From contig CACPPV010000012.1 in NCBI GenBank assembly GCA_902635895.1, positions 1 through 33,779 of the forward strand: a stretch of 33,779 nucleotides of DNA, read 5' to 3'. The notes below the pieces were generated by a model that made no database searches, had not been told where the DNA came from, and was given only the letters and a program-made list of their open reading frames with translations. Source of the stretch: an uncultured Bacteroidota bacterium. Its GTDB lineage: Bacteria > Bacteroidota > Bacteroidia > Flavobacteriales > Flavobacteriaceae. This document shows positions 1 to 8,370 of the stretch, piece after piece; position 1 is the stretch's first letter; each line of letters starts with the position of its first letter. Both the position numbers and the translations under genes were made by a program.

Positions 1-712
1 AATTCTTCTAAGCTGTGGTGGCGGAGGAGGAGATGATCCCGGCGGCGGTGGCGGCGGTGGCGGAGGCGGAGGCGGAGGCCCAACTCCAACTCCCCCAGGA
101 AAAGCGACTTTAGTTGCTCCGGCTAACAATAAGACTTGTGAGACAGGAACGAGTGTTTCTTCTACACAAAGTACAGTAACCTTTAGCTGGAACGCTTCTG
201 CTAACACCAATACATACGATGTAAGAATCACTAATTTAAATACTAGTGTAGCTACCAATAAAAATGGAGTATCAACGACTTCTACAACAGCTACATTAAA
301 TAAAGGAGTACCTTATTCTTGGAGAGTTACATCCAAGAATACAACAACGACAACAACAACTCCTAGTGATCTTTGGAAGTTTTACCTAGCTGGAGATGGT
401 GTGGTAAATTACGCTCCATTCCCTGCAGAATTAAAGACTCCTGCATCTGGATCGACTATATCGCTTACAGATGGAAAAGCCACGTTTAGTTGGGAAGGAA
501 CAGATCCTGACTCTAATGATACGCTAACATACACACTTCAAGCTGATAAAAACAAAGATGCTTTTACAGATCCAAGCATAGTTGTGTCTAATTTGTCTGA
601 AGAGACTGTAGATGTTGAGCTTGATGCTGCTTCTGAGTATTACTGGAGAGTTAAAACATCGGATGGAACAAATGCGAGTTATTCTATAATCTATTCATTT
701 AAGACACAATAA
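1..712 (+). CDS. surface lipoprotein with two fibronectin III-like domains (5' partial)
   Basis: The frame is open from base 2 and only the start of the signal peptide is missing. The first visible residues end in a lipobox (L-L-S-C, Cys codon at 14-16). Five glycines and Asp-Asp follow, resembling the acidic export signal after the acylated Cys in Bacteroidota surface lipoproteins. A Pro, 13 glycines and a Pro/Thr linker come next. Two beta-sandwich modules follow (roughly bases 110-385 and 405-709), each with F-S-W near its start and a Y-x-W-R-V strand near its end, which is typical of FN3-like domains. I infer an outer-membrane-anchored, outward-facing adhesion or binding protein; no enzymatic residues are evident and the ligand is unknown. 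An internal GTG at 401 is not the real start, because the frame upstream codes for the lipobox and first domain. Confidence 0.85.
   Translation, partial: ILLSCGGGGGDDPGGGGGGGGGGGGGPTPTPPGKATLVAPANNKTCETGTSVSSTQSTVTFSWNASANTNTYDVRITNLNTSVATNKNGVSTTSTTATLNKGVPYSWRVTSKNTTTTTTTPSDLWKFYLAGDGVVNYAPFPAELKTPASGSTISLTDGKATFSWEGTDPDSNDTLTYTLQADKNKDAFTDPSIVVSNLSEETVDVELDAASEYYWRVKTSDGTNASYSIIYSFKTQ
41..79 (+). repeat. polyglycine-coding GGN tandem tract
   Basis: Thirteen consecutive glycine codons (GGC, GGT and GGA mixed) form a flexible spacer between the lipidated N-terminus and the first FN3-like domain. The second half alternates GGC and GGA, a 6-base unit. This GC-rich island is strikingly unlike the AT-rich surroundings and could change length by replication slippage in multiples of three bases. 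Confidence 0.85.
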
Positions 713-713
713 G

Positions 714-739
714 ATCTAATTAATTTAATTAAATTAGAT
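714..739 (+). terminator. AT-rich inverted repeat after the first lipoprotein gene, possible terminator
   Basis: Arms ATCTAATT (714-721) and AATTAGAT (732-739) can pair over 8 bp around a 10-base loop, and 721-736 is itself a perfect 16-base palindrome. It begins one base after the stop codon and fills most of the 45-base gap to the next gene. There is no clean T-run after it, so its role in termination is uncertain. Confidence 0.4.
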
Positions 740-757
740 TCAATTAATCTTACTTTC

Positions 758-1264
758 ATGAGTTTGTTAAGGATTTTTATAATCTCTTTTTTTCTTTTTG
801 GATGCACATCATCAAGTAACAAAAATATTGGAAATAATTCCTCTGTCGAATACGATGACTTAAGAGCTTTTTTAAAAGATTCTTTACCCACAACATTAGA
901 TTTAGACTCTGAATTTCAAGATATCTTTGACCAATGGAAAGATTTTTCAACTATAAAAACTGTTAAAAAAATTAAACTTACTGATGCGCAACAATTAAGC
1001 TTTCCAATTAATCTTTTAAAAACAGATATATTAAAAATAGACGATAATGCTGTTCCTTATAAAATGGATCGTCCCCAAATTATAGGTAGGTTTAGAGTTC
1101 TAAAAACTGATATTTTGAAAATTAATATAGACGACTTTTCCTCTGAAAATTTAGAATTGACTAAATCTCATATCAGCGATATTATTAGTTCCTACAATGC
1201 TCTAGTTAACACTATTAATTTGGAGTTGAAAAAAGCTGAGAATGATGATTTGGTTTTAGATTAA
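758..1264 (+). CDS. small lipoprotein of unknown function
   Basis: A 168-residue protein starting at ATG 758. The N-terminus has a basic residue at position 5, a hydrophobic stretch and the lipobox L-F-G-C with Cys16, so a lipidated envelope protein is expected. No acidic export signal directly follows the Cys (T-S-S-S-N-K-N), so it may stay on the periplasmic side; that is inference. The mature part is mostly charged and helical-looking. A pattern around L-K-T-D-I-L-K-I occurs twice (near residues 88 and 118), hinting at an internal duplication. I do not recognise a family. It lies 45 bases after the FN3 lipoprotein gene on the same strand and overlaps the convergent dehydrogenase gene by 4 bases at the stop codons. 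Confidence 0.7.
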   Translation: MSLLRIFIISFFLFGCTSSSNKNIGNNSSVEYDDLRAFLKDSLPTTLDLDSEFQDIFDQWKDFSTIKTVKKIKLTDAQQLSFPINLLKTDILKIDDNAVPYKMDRPQIIGRFRVLKTDILKINIDDFSSENLELTKSHISDIISSYNALVNTINLELKKAENDDLVLD

Positions 1265-2061
1265 AACTTTGGATTTTTAAATTTATAATTTAAAAGTTTT
1301 AAAATATTTTCATCATTTATTTCTTTGTTGACTGTAGTTTCTTTACTTGAAAATTTTAATTTATTAAGGTTTTTTTCATTACATAATCTATCATAGTATT
1401 CTCTTTTGGAAGGGTGATATGGCGAAACTCCCATAAATGTTTTTCCCCATATATTTTTTTCAATAATAGAATTAATTATTCCAATGCAATCGTTTAAGTG
1501 AATGTAATTTATTGGTGCCTGAGGATTTAATATTTCGTCTTTTTTCTGTAAATATTTTAATGGGTTTCTTTTATTTCCTATTAAACCACCAAACCTTATA
1601 ATAGTATTATTTTTTTCTTGAAATAGTTTTTCAGTTTTTAAAATTTCTTTCCCGCTTTTTGAATCTGGAATAGGTTCAGTTTTAGAATTTATTTTTCCTT
1701 GTTTTGATCCGTAAACAGATGTACTGCTAACGAAAATAATGTATTTTATCTTGTCAAAGCATTTTGAGTTCTTAACGAATCTTATTTTTTCAAAGTAGTT
1801 TGATTTAATATTGGATCTTAGTTTAGGGGGAATATTTAAAATAAGGACATCTAATTTTTCTAAAAATGAATCTAGAGATTTTGAATCTTTATTTTCTCCA
1901 ATTTCTATTAAATATGGATCTATGTTTTCTTTTTCTAGAGACTTAATTTTTTCTTTATTAGTTGTTGAACCTTTGACTTTAAATCCTTGTTTTATTAAGT
2001 CCTTAGCCAAAGGAAAACCAAGCCATCCACATCCAAGTACACCAATTTTATTTTCCTTCAT
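1261..2061 (-). CDS. YeeZ-like NAD(P)-binding SDR-family protein
   Basis: 266 residues. The N-terminus has the Rossmann signature G[12 protein letters not shown], closely resembling E. coli YeeZ and related extended short-chain dehydrogenase/epimerase-like proteins. A V-S-S-T-S-V-Y-G strand near the middle matches the Ser/Thr-rich segment of NAD-dependent epimerases, but I do not see a clear Y-x-x-x-K catalytic pair, so enzymatic activity is uncertain. The substrate of this family is unknown to me. The ATG at 2061 lies 14 bases inside the end of metG, so the two are likely co-transcribed and translationally coupled. The 3' end overlaps the small lipoprotein gene by 4 bases. Confidence 0.8.
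   Translation of the reverse strand: MKENKIGVLGCGWLGFPLAKDLIKQGFKVKGSTTNKEKIKSLEKENIDPYLIEIGENKDSKSLDSFLEKLDVLILNIPPKLRSNIKSNYFEKIRFVKNSKCFDKIKYIIFVSSTSVYGSKQGKINSKTEPIPDSKSGKEILKTEKLFQEKNNTIIRFGGLIGNKRNPLKYLQKKDEILNPQAPINYIHLNDCIGIINSIIEKNIWGKTFMGVSPYHPSKREYYDRLCNEKNLNKLKFSSKETTVNKEINDENILKLLNYKFKNPKF
1275..1295 (+). terminator. hairpin just past the lipoprotein stop, inside the convergent gene
   Basis: TTTTAAATT (1275-1283) and AATTTAAAA (1287-1295) form a perfect 9-bp stem with a 3-base loop, starting 10 bases after the stop of the plus-strand lipoprotein gene. On the minus strand it encodes about residues 256-263 of the dehydrogenase. All pairs are A-T, so it is weak, but it fits the pattern at other convergent junctions in this window. 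Confidence 0.35.
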
Positions 2062-3745
2062 TTAGTTTTTGAAGTTGTCTTTCTATCTCTTCATCCTCAA
2101 TTTTTCTAAAAATGAGTTCAGCCTTATTAATCTTTTTAAGATTTATAGGATTTTCTAAAGAAACATCATTCCAAGAAATAGTTCCTATATTTAAAATATT
2201 TTTCAATTTTTCAGATGTAGAGGGCATAAAAGGTTCACATACTAGACCCAGTATTGCACAAATTTGTAAAGAGATATTCATTATTGTTTTAACCCTTTCT
2301 GATTTCTCTGTTTTAATTAGCTTCCATGGCTCTTCATCGGCTAAATATTTATTTCCAGTTCTAGCTAGATCAATTACAGTATTTACTGCATCTCTAAATT
2401 TGTAGTTTTCAATTAAATCTCCAATAATTTTTGGAAACGAATATATCTCTCTTAAAATTTCTTTGTCAGAGTCATTAATTTCAGAAAATTCAGGGCTATT
2501 TCCGTCATAATATTTGTGAGTTAAAACAACAACTCTATTTACAAAATTTCCAAAAATAGCAACCAGTTCATTATTATTTTTTGCTTGAAAATCTTTCCAA
2601 GTAAAATCGTTGTCTTTATTTTCAGGTGCATTTGAGGTTAAGGTATATCTTAAAGGATCTTGCATGTAAGGAAAATCGACTAAATATTCATGAAGCCATA
2701 TGGCCCAGTTTTTTGAAGTCGAAATTTTTCTTCCCTCTAAATTTAAAAATTCGTTTGCAGGAACATTTTCTGGAAGAATATACTCGTTTGTAGCTTTTAA
2801 AATCGAAGGAAAAATTATGCAATGAAATACGATATTATCTTTTCCTATGAAATGTATTAATTGAGTTTTGTCATCTTTCCAATACGGTTCCCAATTTTTA
2901 TTTTTTGATAAGGCCCACTCTTTTGTCGCAGAAATATATCCAATTGGAGCGTCAAACCAAACATACAAGACTTTGTTGTCAGCATCATCTAATGGTACAG
3001 GAATTCCCCAATCTAAATCTCGAGTAATTGCTCTTGGCTTTAAACCTTCATTGATCCATGATTTCACCTGCCCAAACACATTGGTTTTCCACTTGTCTTT
3101 ATTTTCAACGAGAAACCATTTTTTCAAAAAAGATTCAAAATTATTTAATGGCAAAAACCAATGTTTAGTTTTTTTAAACACAGGTTTATTTCCACTAAGT
3201 TTTGATTTAGGATTGATAAGTTCGGTTGGGTTCAAGCTCGACCCACAACTTTCACATTGATCACCGTATGCTTCTTTAAAACCACATTTAGGACATTCTC
3301 CCACAACATATCTATCCGCTAAAAATTGATTTTCAGCTTCATCGTAAAGTTGTTCAGATTCTTTTTCAAGAAAAATATTTTTTGAATTTAAATCTTTAAA
3401 AAATTCTTGAGCTGTTTGGTGATGTATTTTTGATGATGTTCTTGAATAATTATCAAATGAAATACCAAATTCAGAGAAAGACTTTTTAATTAGTAAGTGA
3501 TATTTATCGATTACTTCTTTGGGAGAAATACCATCTTTTTTTGCTCTTATTGGGATAGCAGCTCCATGTTCATCACTTCCGCAAATAAAAGCTACATCAT
3601 GATCGCATAGTCTTAAATATCTTGAAAATATATCAGCAGGAACATAAGCACCAGCAAGATGACCTATATGTATGGGTCCATTTGCGTAAGGTAATGCTGC
3701 TGTAACGGTATATCTTTTGCTTCCCAATTTTTTGAATTTTAACAA
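2048..3745 (-). CDS. metG: methionyl-tRNA synthetase, short form
   Basis: Charges tRNA-Met and initiator tRNA with methionine in the cytoplasm. Class I signature H-I-G-H is at residues 26-29. The zinc-knuckle cysteines (C-P-K-C ... C-E-S-C) are around residues 150-166. The KMSKS-equivalent loop (K-I-S-T-S-K) is near residue 340. A helical anticodon-binding domain follows and the protein stops at residue 565. Many Bacteroidota MetG proteins run to roughly 680 residues with a C-terminal EMAPII-like tRNA-binding/dimerisation domain, which is absent here. The start is a TTG (3745, or a second TTG at 3727). An upstream ATG at 3755-3753 is one base out of frame across a run of five T. It overlaps the downstream dehydrogenase gene by 14 bases. 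Confidence 0.95.
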   Translation of the reverse strand: MLKFKKLGSKRYTVTAALPYANGPIHIGHLAGAYVPADIFSRYLRLCDHDVAFICGSDEHGAAIPIRAKKDGISPKEVIDKYHLLIKKSFSEFGISFDNYSRTSSKIHHQTAQEFFKDLNSKNIFLEKESEQLYDEAENQFLADRYVVGECPKCGFKEAYGDQCESCGSSLNPTELINPKSKLSGNKPVFKKTKHWFLPLNNFESFLKKWFLVENKDKWKTNVFGQVKSWINEGLKPRAITRDLDWGIPVPLDDADNKVLYVWFDAPIGYISATKEWALSKNKNWEPYWKDDKTQLIHFIGKDNIVFHCIIFPSILKATNEYILPENVPANEFLNLEGRKISTSKNWAIWLHEYLVDFPYMQDPLRYTLTSNAPENKDNDFTWKDFQAKNNNELVAIFGNFVNRVVVLTHKYYDGNSPEFSEINDSDKEILREIYSFPKIIGDLIENYKFRDAVNTVIDLARTGNKYLADEEPWKLIKTEKSERVKTIMNISLQICAILGLVCEPFMPSTSEKLKNILNIGTISWNDVSLENPINLKKINKAELIFRKIEDEEIERQLQKLNEGK

Positions 3746-3820
3746 AAATACTCATTTATTCTAACAGAACTAGAGAAGACGATAAATTACTTATGTTATA
3801 TATATAAGCTTTTGTTTTAT

Positions 3821-3850
3821 TTGTAACAATTTAAAATCAGTGTATATTTG
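3821..3850 (+). promoter_or_regulatory. Bacteroidota-type promoter for the ACT-domain gene
   Basis: TTG (3821-3823), a 19-base spacer, then TATATTTG (3843-3850), a perfect match to the Bacteroidota -33/-7 consensus TTG...TAnnTTTG. The -7 element ends only 7 bases before the ATG at 3858, so the transcript would be leaderless or nearly so. This also argues against the upstream GTG at 3840, which lies before the -7 element. Confidence 0.75.
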
Positions 3851-3857
3851 TATCATT

Positions 3858-4514
3858 ATGAGGACAATATCATCAGCAGTTGAAGATTATATTAAATCTA
3901 AACCATTTTTAATTTCTGCATTATCACAAGGAATAATTAATTTGACTTCACTTTCTAGAATTATAAAATCTGATATAGAAGTTTCATTAAAAAAAGAAGT
4001 AAAATATGGTGCCATTGTAATGGCTTTAAAAAGACTTTCAAACGAGTTAGAATTTAGAACAACTTTTAAAATTGTTAAAATCATAAAAGATATAGGAGAC
4101 ATTACTGTAAGATCTTCTTTAGTTGATTATAATTTTAAAGTCTCAGACACTTTGTTAAGCAATCAAGCCAAATTACTGGCAAAAGTTGACAACAACGATG
4201 ATTTTTATACTTCTTCAAGAGGAGTTAATGAATGCAATATAGTTGTAAGTGGGAATTTAATTTTTTTAGTAGAAGATGTCCTGAAAAATGAAATTTTACT
4301 TTCAAAACAAGAAAATTTATCATCAATTTCAATAAAATTACCCTCTGAAAATGTTTCGATACCTGGAGTTTATTACTTCGTTTTTCAAAGACTTTCTTGG
4401 GAGGGAATCAACATTTATGAAGTGATTTCAACTTCAAATGAATTTACAATTCTTGTTAATGAAGATCAAGTAGATAAAGCTTTTAAAGTGATAAAAGATT
4501 TAAAAAATCTTTAA
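3858..4514 (+). CDS. ACT-like domain protein, probable amino-acid-sensing regulator
   Basis: 218 residues from ATG 3858. I prefer this start over GTG 3840 because the promoter -7 element sits between the two. The N-terminal half is helical with a helix-turn-helix-like pattern (S-A-L-S-Q-G-I-I-N-L-T-S-L-S-R around residues 20-35). The C-terminal 80 residues follow the beta-alpha-beta-beta-alpha-beta course of ACT domains of aspartate kinases: an I-P-G-V-Y strand-helix entry, the G-I-N-I-Y-E-V-I-S strand, then a strand and the final helix K-A-F-K-V-I-K-D-L. There is no kinase domain. From its fold I infer small-molecule binding and perhaps regulation. An aspartate kinase gene lies about 4 kb away, but a link is speculative. 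Its 3' end overlaps mfd by 15 bases. Confidence 0.7.
   Translation: MRTISSAVEDYIKSKPFLISALSQGIINLTSLSRIIKSDIEVSLKKEVKYGAIVMALKRLSNELEFRTTFKIVKIIKDIGDITVRSSLVDYNFKVSDTLLSNQAKLLAKVDNNDDFYTSSRGVNECNIVVSGNLIFLVEDVLKNEILLSKQENLSSISIKLPSENVSIPGVYYFVFQRLSWEGINIYEVISTSNEFTILVNEDQVDKAFKVIKDLKNL
4494..4512. terminator. hairpin across the overlapping stops of the ACT gene and mfd
   Basis: AAAGATTT (4494-4501) and AAATCTTT (4505-4512) form a perfect 8-bp stem with an AAA loop. The hairpin spans the stop codons of both convergent genes (overlap 4500-4514) and encodes the last residues of both proteins. T-runs are short on both strands, so a bidirectional terminator is plausible but unproven. Confidence 0.4.
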
Positions 4515-7500
4515 GCATTCAATAGCGCCTTCAACACTATTTACATTTTGAAAAATAAGTAAAAGTCTATCTCCTTGCCTAGATTTTTTTTCCTTTAATT
4601 GACATATTTTGTTATTTGTGTGAATGCTATTTAAGATTTTGTTAAATTTTTGTCCTTTGTAAAATATGTTGTTTTTATCGCTTATGAATTGACAAATCAT
4701 CTTCTCATTTTTCAAAATGATTTTTTCAAACCCATTCTCAATTGCTAAAAATTTAAGATTTACAGACTTTAATAATTCTTTAGATTTTAATGGTAATTTA
4801 CCAAACCTATCTTCAAGTTCAATTTCAAACAAGTTTAAATCGTCTATTGATGTAATATCTGAAAGTCTTTGATATTGATTTAAACGAATATTTACATTGT
4901 TAATGTAGTTATCAGGAAATAGAATTTCAAGGTCTGTATCAATTTTAAAATTAGAGAGATTAATGGACGAATCATTATCATTTTCAAAAAGCTTATTAAA
5001 TTCTTTAGTTTTTAATTCCTCTACGGCCTCACTTAATATTTTTTGATAGGTTTCAAATCCAATATCGTTTATAAATCCGCTTTGTTCTGCACCTAAAAGA
5101 TCTCCAGCTCCTCTTATTTCTAAATCTTTCATTGCGATATGAAATCCTGATCCTAGTTCTGTATGCCTTTCTATTGCTTCAATTCGTTTTCTTGCCTCTT
5201 TAGTCATTGACGACATGGAAGTAGTTATAAAATAACAAAATGCTTTTTTGTTACTTCTACCAACTCTCCCTCTCATTTGATGTAAATCACTTAATCCAAA
5301 ATTATGCGCATTATTAATGAAAATAGTATTAGCATTGGGGACATCTAAACCACTTTCAATAATCGTTGTTGAAACTAGAACATCATATTCTCCATTAATA
5401 AATTCTAACATAGTTTTTTCAAGAATTTTTCCTTCCAATCTTCCATGAACAACCGCAACATGAGCTGAAGGAATTAATCTCAAAATCATATTCTTAACCT
5501 CTTGAATATTTTCTATTCTGTTGTGAACAAAAAACACTTGACCATCTCTGTTAATTTCAAAGTTAATCGCATCTCTTATCGTGTTCTCATCAAATGAGAT
5601 TACATTACTTTCTATTGGGTATCTGTTTTGGGGAGGTGAATTTATTATTGACAAATCTCTAGCAGACATTAAGCTGTATTGTAGTGTTCTTGGAATAGGT
5701 GTGGCTGTTAAGGTTAAAACATCAATATTTTGTTTTAATGACCGTATTTTTTCTTTTACACTAACTCCAAATTTTTGTTCTTCATCAACAATAAGTAAAC
5801 CTAGATTTTTAAAATTAATTTTGTTATTTACAATTTGGTGAGTTCCAATAATTAGATCAATTCTTCCATTATTTAATTCTTCAATAATAGTTGATTTTTC
5901 TTTAGATGTTCTAAATCTGTTTAAATAATCTATTGTAACAGGAAAATTTTTAAGTCTCTTGGAAAATGTTTTAAAATGTTGAAATGCTAATACAGTTGTC
6001 GGAACCAAAACAGCTACTTGTTTATTGTTATCAATTGCCTTGAAAGCTGCTCTTATTGCTATTTCAGTTTTACCAAAACCAACATCTCCACAAATTAATC
6101 TATCCATTGGTTGTGGACTTTCCATGTCACTCTTAACATCAGTTGTTGATTTAATTTGATCAGGGGTGTCCTCGTATAAAAAGGAAGCTTCAAGTTCGTG
6201 TTGCATTGATGAATCTGGACCATATACAAATCCTTTTTTCATCTTTCTTTTTGCATAAGCTTCAATCAAGTTAAACGCAACTTCTTTTACTCTTTTTTTA
6301 GCTTTTAATTTAATCTTGTCCCATGCTCCAGAACCAAGTTTATATATTCTTGGTTTAGTTCCGTCTTTACCGTTATATTTTGATATTTTATGTATTAAAT
6401 GAATACTGACGTATAATGTGTCTCTTTCACCATAAGTTAATTTAATAGCTTCTTGAACTTTCCCATTAACGTCTATCTTTTTAAGGCCTCCAAAAATTCC
6501 TATTCCATGATCAATATGAGTAACATAATCACCAATTTCTAACTGATTTAACTCCTTTAAATTTACTTTCCTATTAGATTTAAATCCAGCTTTAAGATTG
6601 AATTTATGATATCTTTCGAATATTTCGTGATCGGAATAACAAACCTCCTTTGAATCATGATCAATAAATCCTTTACATATTGCTTTGTCAATTAATACTG
6701 GATTGAAGCTTAAATTATTTAATTCGAAAATATCTTGAAATCTTTTTATTTGTGTTTTATTACTACAATAAATTTTAACGGAATAGTCTTTTTCGTAAAA
6801 CGAACTAATATTTCCAATTAATAGTTTAAATTTTTTATTGAATGCAGGTTGCTGACCGATATCAAATTTAATTTCAGGAATTTTTTTATCAATTCTATTT
6901 AACTCTATGATTTTGAATTTTTTTAAATCATTTAACAATAAATCACCGTTGTAGAATATATTTTCAATATTATTCAAACCGATTTTATTTAGTTTGTCAA
7001 AAGATTTAGAGAATGAGTTCTTTAATAACTCAATATTTTCACATATTATAAATGAATTTTCTTCAATAAAATCAAAAATATTTTGTCTTTCATAATCAAT
7101 TTCCTTGTTTTCTACATCCCCTAAAATTTCAATCGATTTAAAACTCTTATTTGAAATTTGTGATTCTATTTCAAAAGATCTTATGCTTTCAATTTCGTCA
7201 TCAAAGAATTCTATTCTGTAAGGAAGATCGTTAGAAAATGAAAAAACATCAACAATTCCTCCCCTAACAGAAAAATTTCCTGGTTCGACAACAAAATCAA
7301 CCCTTTCGAAACTCAAATCAAAAAGTTTTTCATTGAAGGTTTCTAAATTCAATACATCGTTAACTTTTAAATTAATTTTTCTTTTTTTCAGCTCTTTATT
7401 GATAATTATTTTCTCAAATAAAGCATCAGGGTATGTAACAGTAAGATTTTTATTTTTTTGATAATTTCTAATAAATTCAGTCCTTCTAAAAATATTTTGA

Positions 7501-7805
7501 GAATTAGTGTTTTTAAAATTATTCTCTCTGTTATAGCTACTGGGATAGAAGTAGAGTTTCTTTTCATTAAAAAAGTTTTCTAAATCTCCGTAATGATATC
7601 CAGCATCTTCTTTGTTGTCTAAAATCCAAAAAATATTAAGATCAAAATTTTTAAAAATTTGATTTATAAAAAAGGATTTTGAAGAACCATAAAGACCTTT
7701 AAGCAATAAGTGAGTATGATTTTTGGCAATAAAATTTTCTAGTTTCTGAATTTTCAGAGACTTATTTGAGCTTGATAAATCTGGAGGATTAACTCCTTTT
7801 TTCAT
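4500..7805 (-). CDS. mfd: transcription-repair coupling factor
   Basis: Removes RNA polymerase stalled at DNA lesions and recruits UvrA. From ATG 7805 it is 1101 residues and full length. The order is: an N-terminal UvrB-like module with a degenerate nucleotide loop (G-L-Y-G-S-S-K-S); a CarD-like RNA polymerase-interaction domain at about residues 420-490 (G-D-Y-V-T-H-I-D-H-G-I-G); and a RecG-type translocase. The translocase has Walker A G-D-V-G-F-G-K-T-E at 573-581, a D-E-E-Q box near 675, T-A-T-P-I-P-R-T, and motif VI Q-M-R-G-R-V-G-R. A C-terminal autoinhibitory domain follows. An ATG at 7844 would add 13 residues that are hydrophobic and atypical for Mfd, so I prefer 7805. The gene is flanked by divergent GNAT and convergent ACT genes and is probably monocistronic. 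Confidence 0.97.
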   Translation of the reverse strand: MKKGVNPPDLSSSNKSLKIQKLENFIAKNHTHLLLKGLYGSSKSFFINQIFKNFDLNIFWILDNKEDAGYHYGDLENFFNEKKLYFYPSSYNRENNFKNTNSQNIFRRTEFIRNYQKNKNLTVTYPDALFEKIIINKELKKRKINLKVNDVLNLETFNEKLFDLSFERVDFVVEPGNFSVRGGIVDVFSFSNDLPYRIEFFDDEIESIRSFEIESQISNKSFKSIEILGDVENKEIDYERQNIFDFIEENSFIICENIELLKNSFSKSFDKLNKIGLNNIENIFYNGDLLLNDLKKFKIIELNRIDKKIPEIKFDIGQQPAFNKKFKLLIGNISSFYEKDYSVKIYCSNKTQIKRFQDIFELNNLSFNPVLIDKAICKGFIDHDSKEVCYSDHEIFERYHKFNLKAGFKSNRKVNLKELNQLEIGDYVTHIDHGIGIFGGLKKIDVNGKVQEAIKLTYGERDTLYVSIHLIHKISKYNGKDGTKPRIYKLGSGAWDKIKLKAKKRVKEVAFNLIEAYAKRKMKKGFVYGPDSSMQHELEASFLYEDTPDQIKSTTDVKSDMESPQPMDRLICGDVGFGKTEIAIRAAFKAIDNNKQVAVLVPTTVLAFQHFKTFSKRLKNFPVTIDYLNRFRTSKEKSTIIEELNNGRIDLIIGTHQIVNNKINFKNLGLLIVDEEQKFGVSVKEKIRSLKQNIDVLTLTATPIPRTLQYSLMSARDLSIINSPPQNRYPIESNVISFDENTIRDAINFEINRDGQVFFVHNRIENIQEVKNMILRLIPSAHVAVVHGRLEGKILEKTMLEFINGEYDVLVSTTIIESGLDVPNANTIFINNAHNFGLSDLHQMRGRVGRSNKKAFCYFITTSMSSMTKEARKRIEAIERHTELGSGFHIAMKDLEIRGAGDLLGAEQSGFINDIGFETYQKILSEAVEELKTKEFNKLFENDNDSSINLSNFKIDTDLEILFPDNYINNVNIRLNQYQRLSDITSIDDLNLFEIELEDRFGKLPLKSKELLKSVNLKFLAIENGFEKIILKNEKMICQFISDKNNIFYKGQKFNKILNSIHTNNKICQLKEKKSRQGDRLLLIFQNVNSVEGAIECLKIF

Positions 7806-7847
7806 TGTCACAAATATCAATAAAAATGTTATACTTTTTGTCATTTA

Positions 7848-7877
7848 TTGAATATTTAACTCTTTAGATTAAATTTG
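7848..7877 (+). promoter_or_regulatory. promoter for the GNAT-aspartate kinase operon
   Basis: TTG (7848-7850), a 19-base spacer and TAAATTTG (7870-7877) match the Bacteroidota consensus perfectly. The -7 element ends 13 bases before the ATG at 7891. It lies just upstream of the divergent mfd gene. Confidence 0.75.
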
Positions 7878-7890
7878 TGATCCCTTTATT

Positions 7891-8370
7891 ATGAGTATAA
7901 AAATTAGAGAAGCAAAAAAAGAGGATATGAATCAGGTTCTTAATTTGATTAAAGAGCTTGCTGTTTTTGAAAAAGAACCCAATGCTGTTGTTATTACTTC
8001 TGAGGATTTGATTAATGATGGCTTTGGTGATAAATCGTTGTTTTCTTGTTTTGTTGCTGAAGTTGATAATCGAATTGTTGGTATGTGTTTGGGTTACCCA
8101 AGATATTCCACATGGAAAGGTCCAACTATGCATTTAGAAGATTTGATTGTAACTAAATCTCAAAGAGGAAAAGGGGTTGGATATGCTCTTTTCTCTCATT
8201 TTATTAAGTTTTCAAATAAAAAAGGAGTAAGAAGAATTGAATGGGCGGTTTTAGATTGGAATATTGATGCTATTAATTTTTATAAAAGTAATGGAGCTAC
8301 TGTTTCCAGAGAATGGCAGATTGCACAAATGAATGAATTAGCAATCAAAAATTTTATTAATAAAAAATGA
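7891..8370 (+). CDS. GNAT acetyltransferase, spermidine/spermine N1-acetyltransferase-like
   Basis: 159 residues, a complete single GNAT domain that transfers acetyl from acetyl-CoA to an amine. The acetyl-CoA pyrophosphate loop is Q-R-G-K-G-V-G-Y (about residues 91-98), preceded by the strand H-L-E-D-L-I-V. The segment Y-S-T-W-K-G-P-T-M and the later W-N-I-D-A-I-N-F-Y-K-S-N-G-A resemble eukaryotic SSAT and thialysine acetyltransferases. A polyamine or lysine-like amine is therefore the likeliest substrate, although GNAT substrates are hard to predict. The stop codon overlaps the aspartate kinase start in an ATGA, indicating translational coupling. A strong promoter lies immediately upstream. 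Confidence 0.85.
   Translation: MSIKIREAKKEDMNQVLNLIKELAVFEKEPNAVVITSEDLINDGFGDKSLFSCFVAEVDNRIVGMCLGYPRYSTWKGPTMHLEDLIVTKSQRGKGVGYALFSHFIKFSNKKGVRRIEWAVLDWNIDAINFYKSNGATVSREWQIAQMNELAIKNFINKK

Noticed and set aside
691-891. 66-residue minus-strand reading frame
   Set aside because: Lies opposite the end of the FN3 lipoprotein gene and the start of the small lipoprotein gene, crosses the terminator-like repeat, and has no recognisable features.
1811-2065. 84-residue plus-strand frame, and similar frames at 2112-2405, 2868-3260, 12767-13138 and 16188-16442
   Set aside because: All are antisense to well-identified minus-strand genes and have no motif or promoter of their own.
3840-3857. GTG start for the ACT-domain gene at 3840
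   Set aside because: The perfect -7 element (3843-3850) lies downstream of it, so it would not be in the mRNA.
7864-8133. 89-residue minus-strand reading frame
   Set aside because: Antisense to the GNAT gene, which has clear family motifs and a promoter; the antisense product is low-complexity Asn/Ile-rich.
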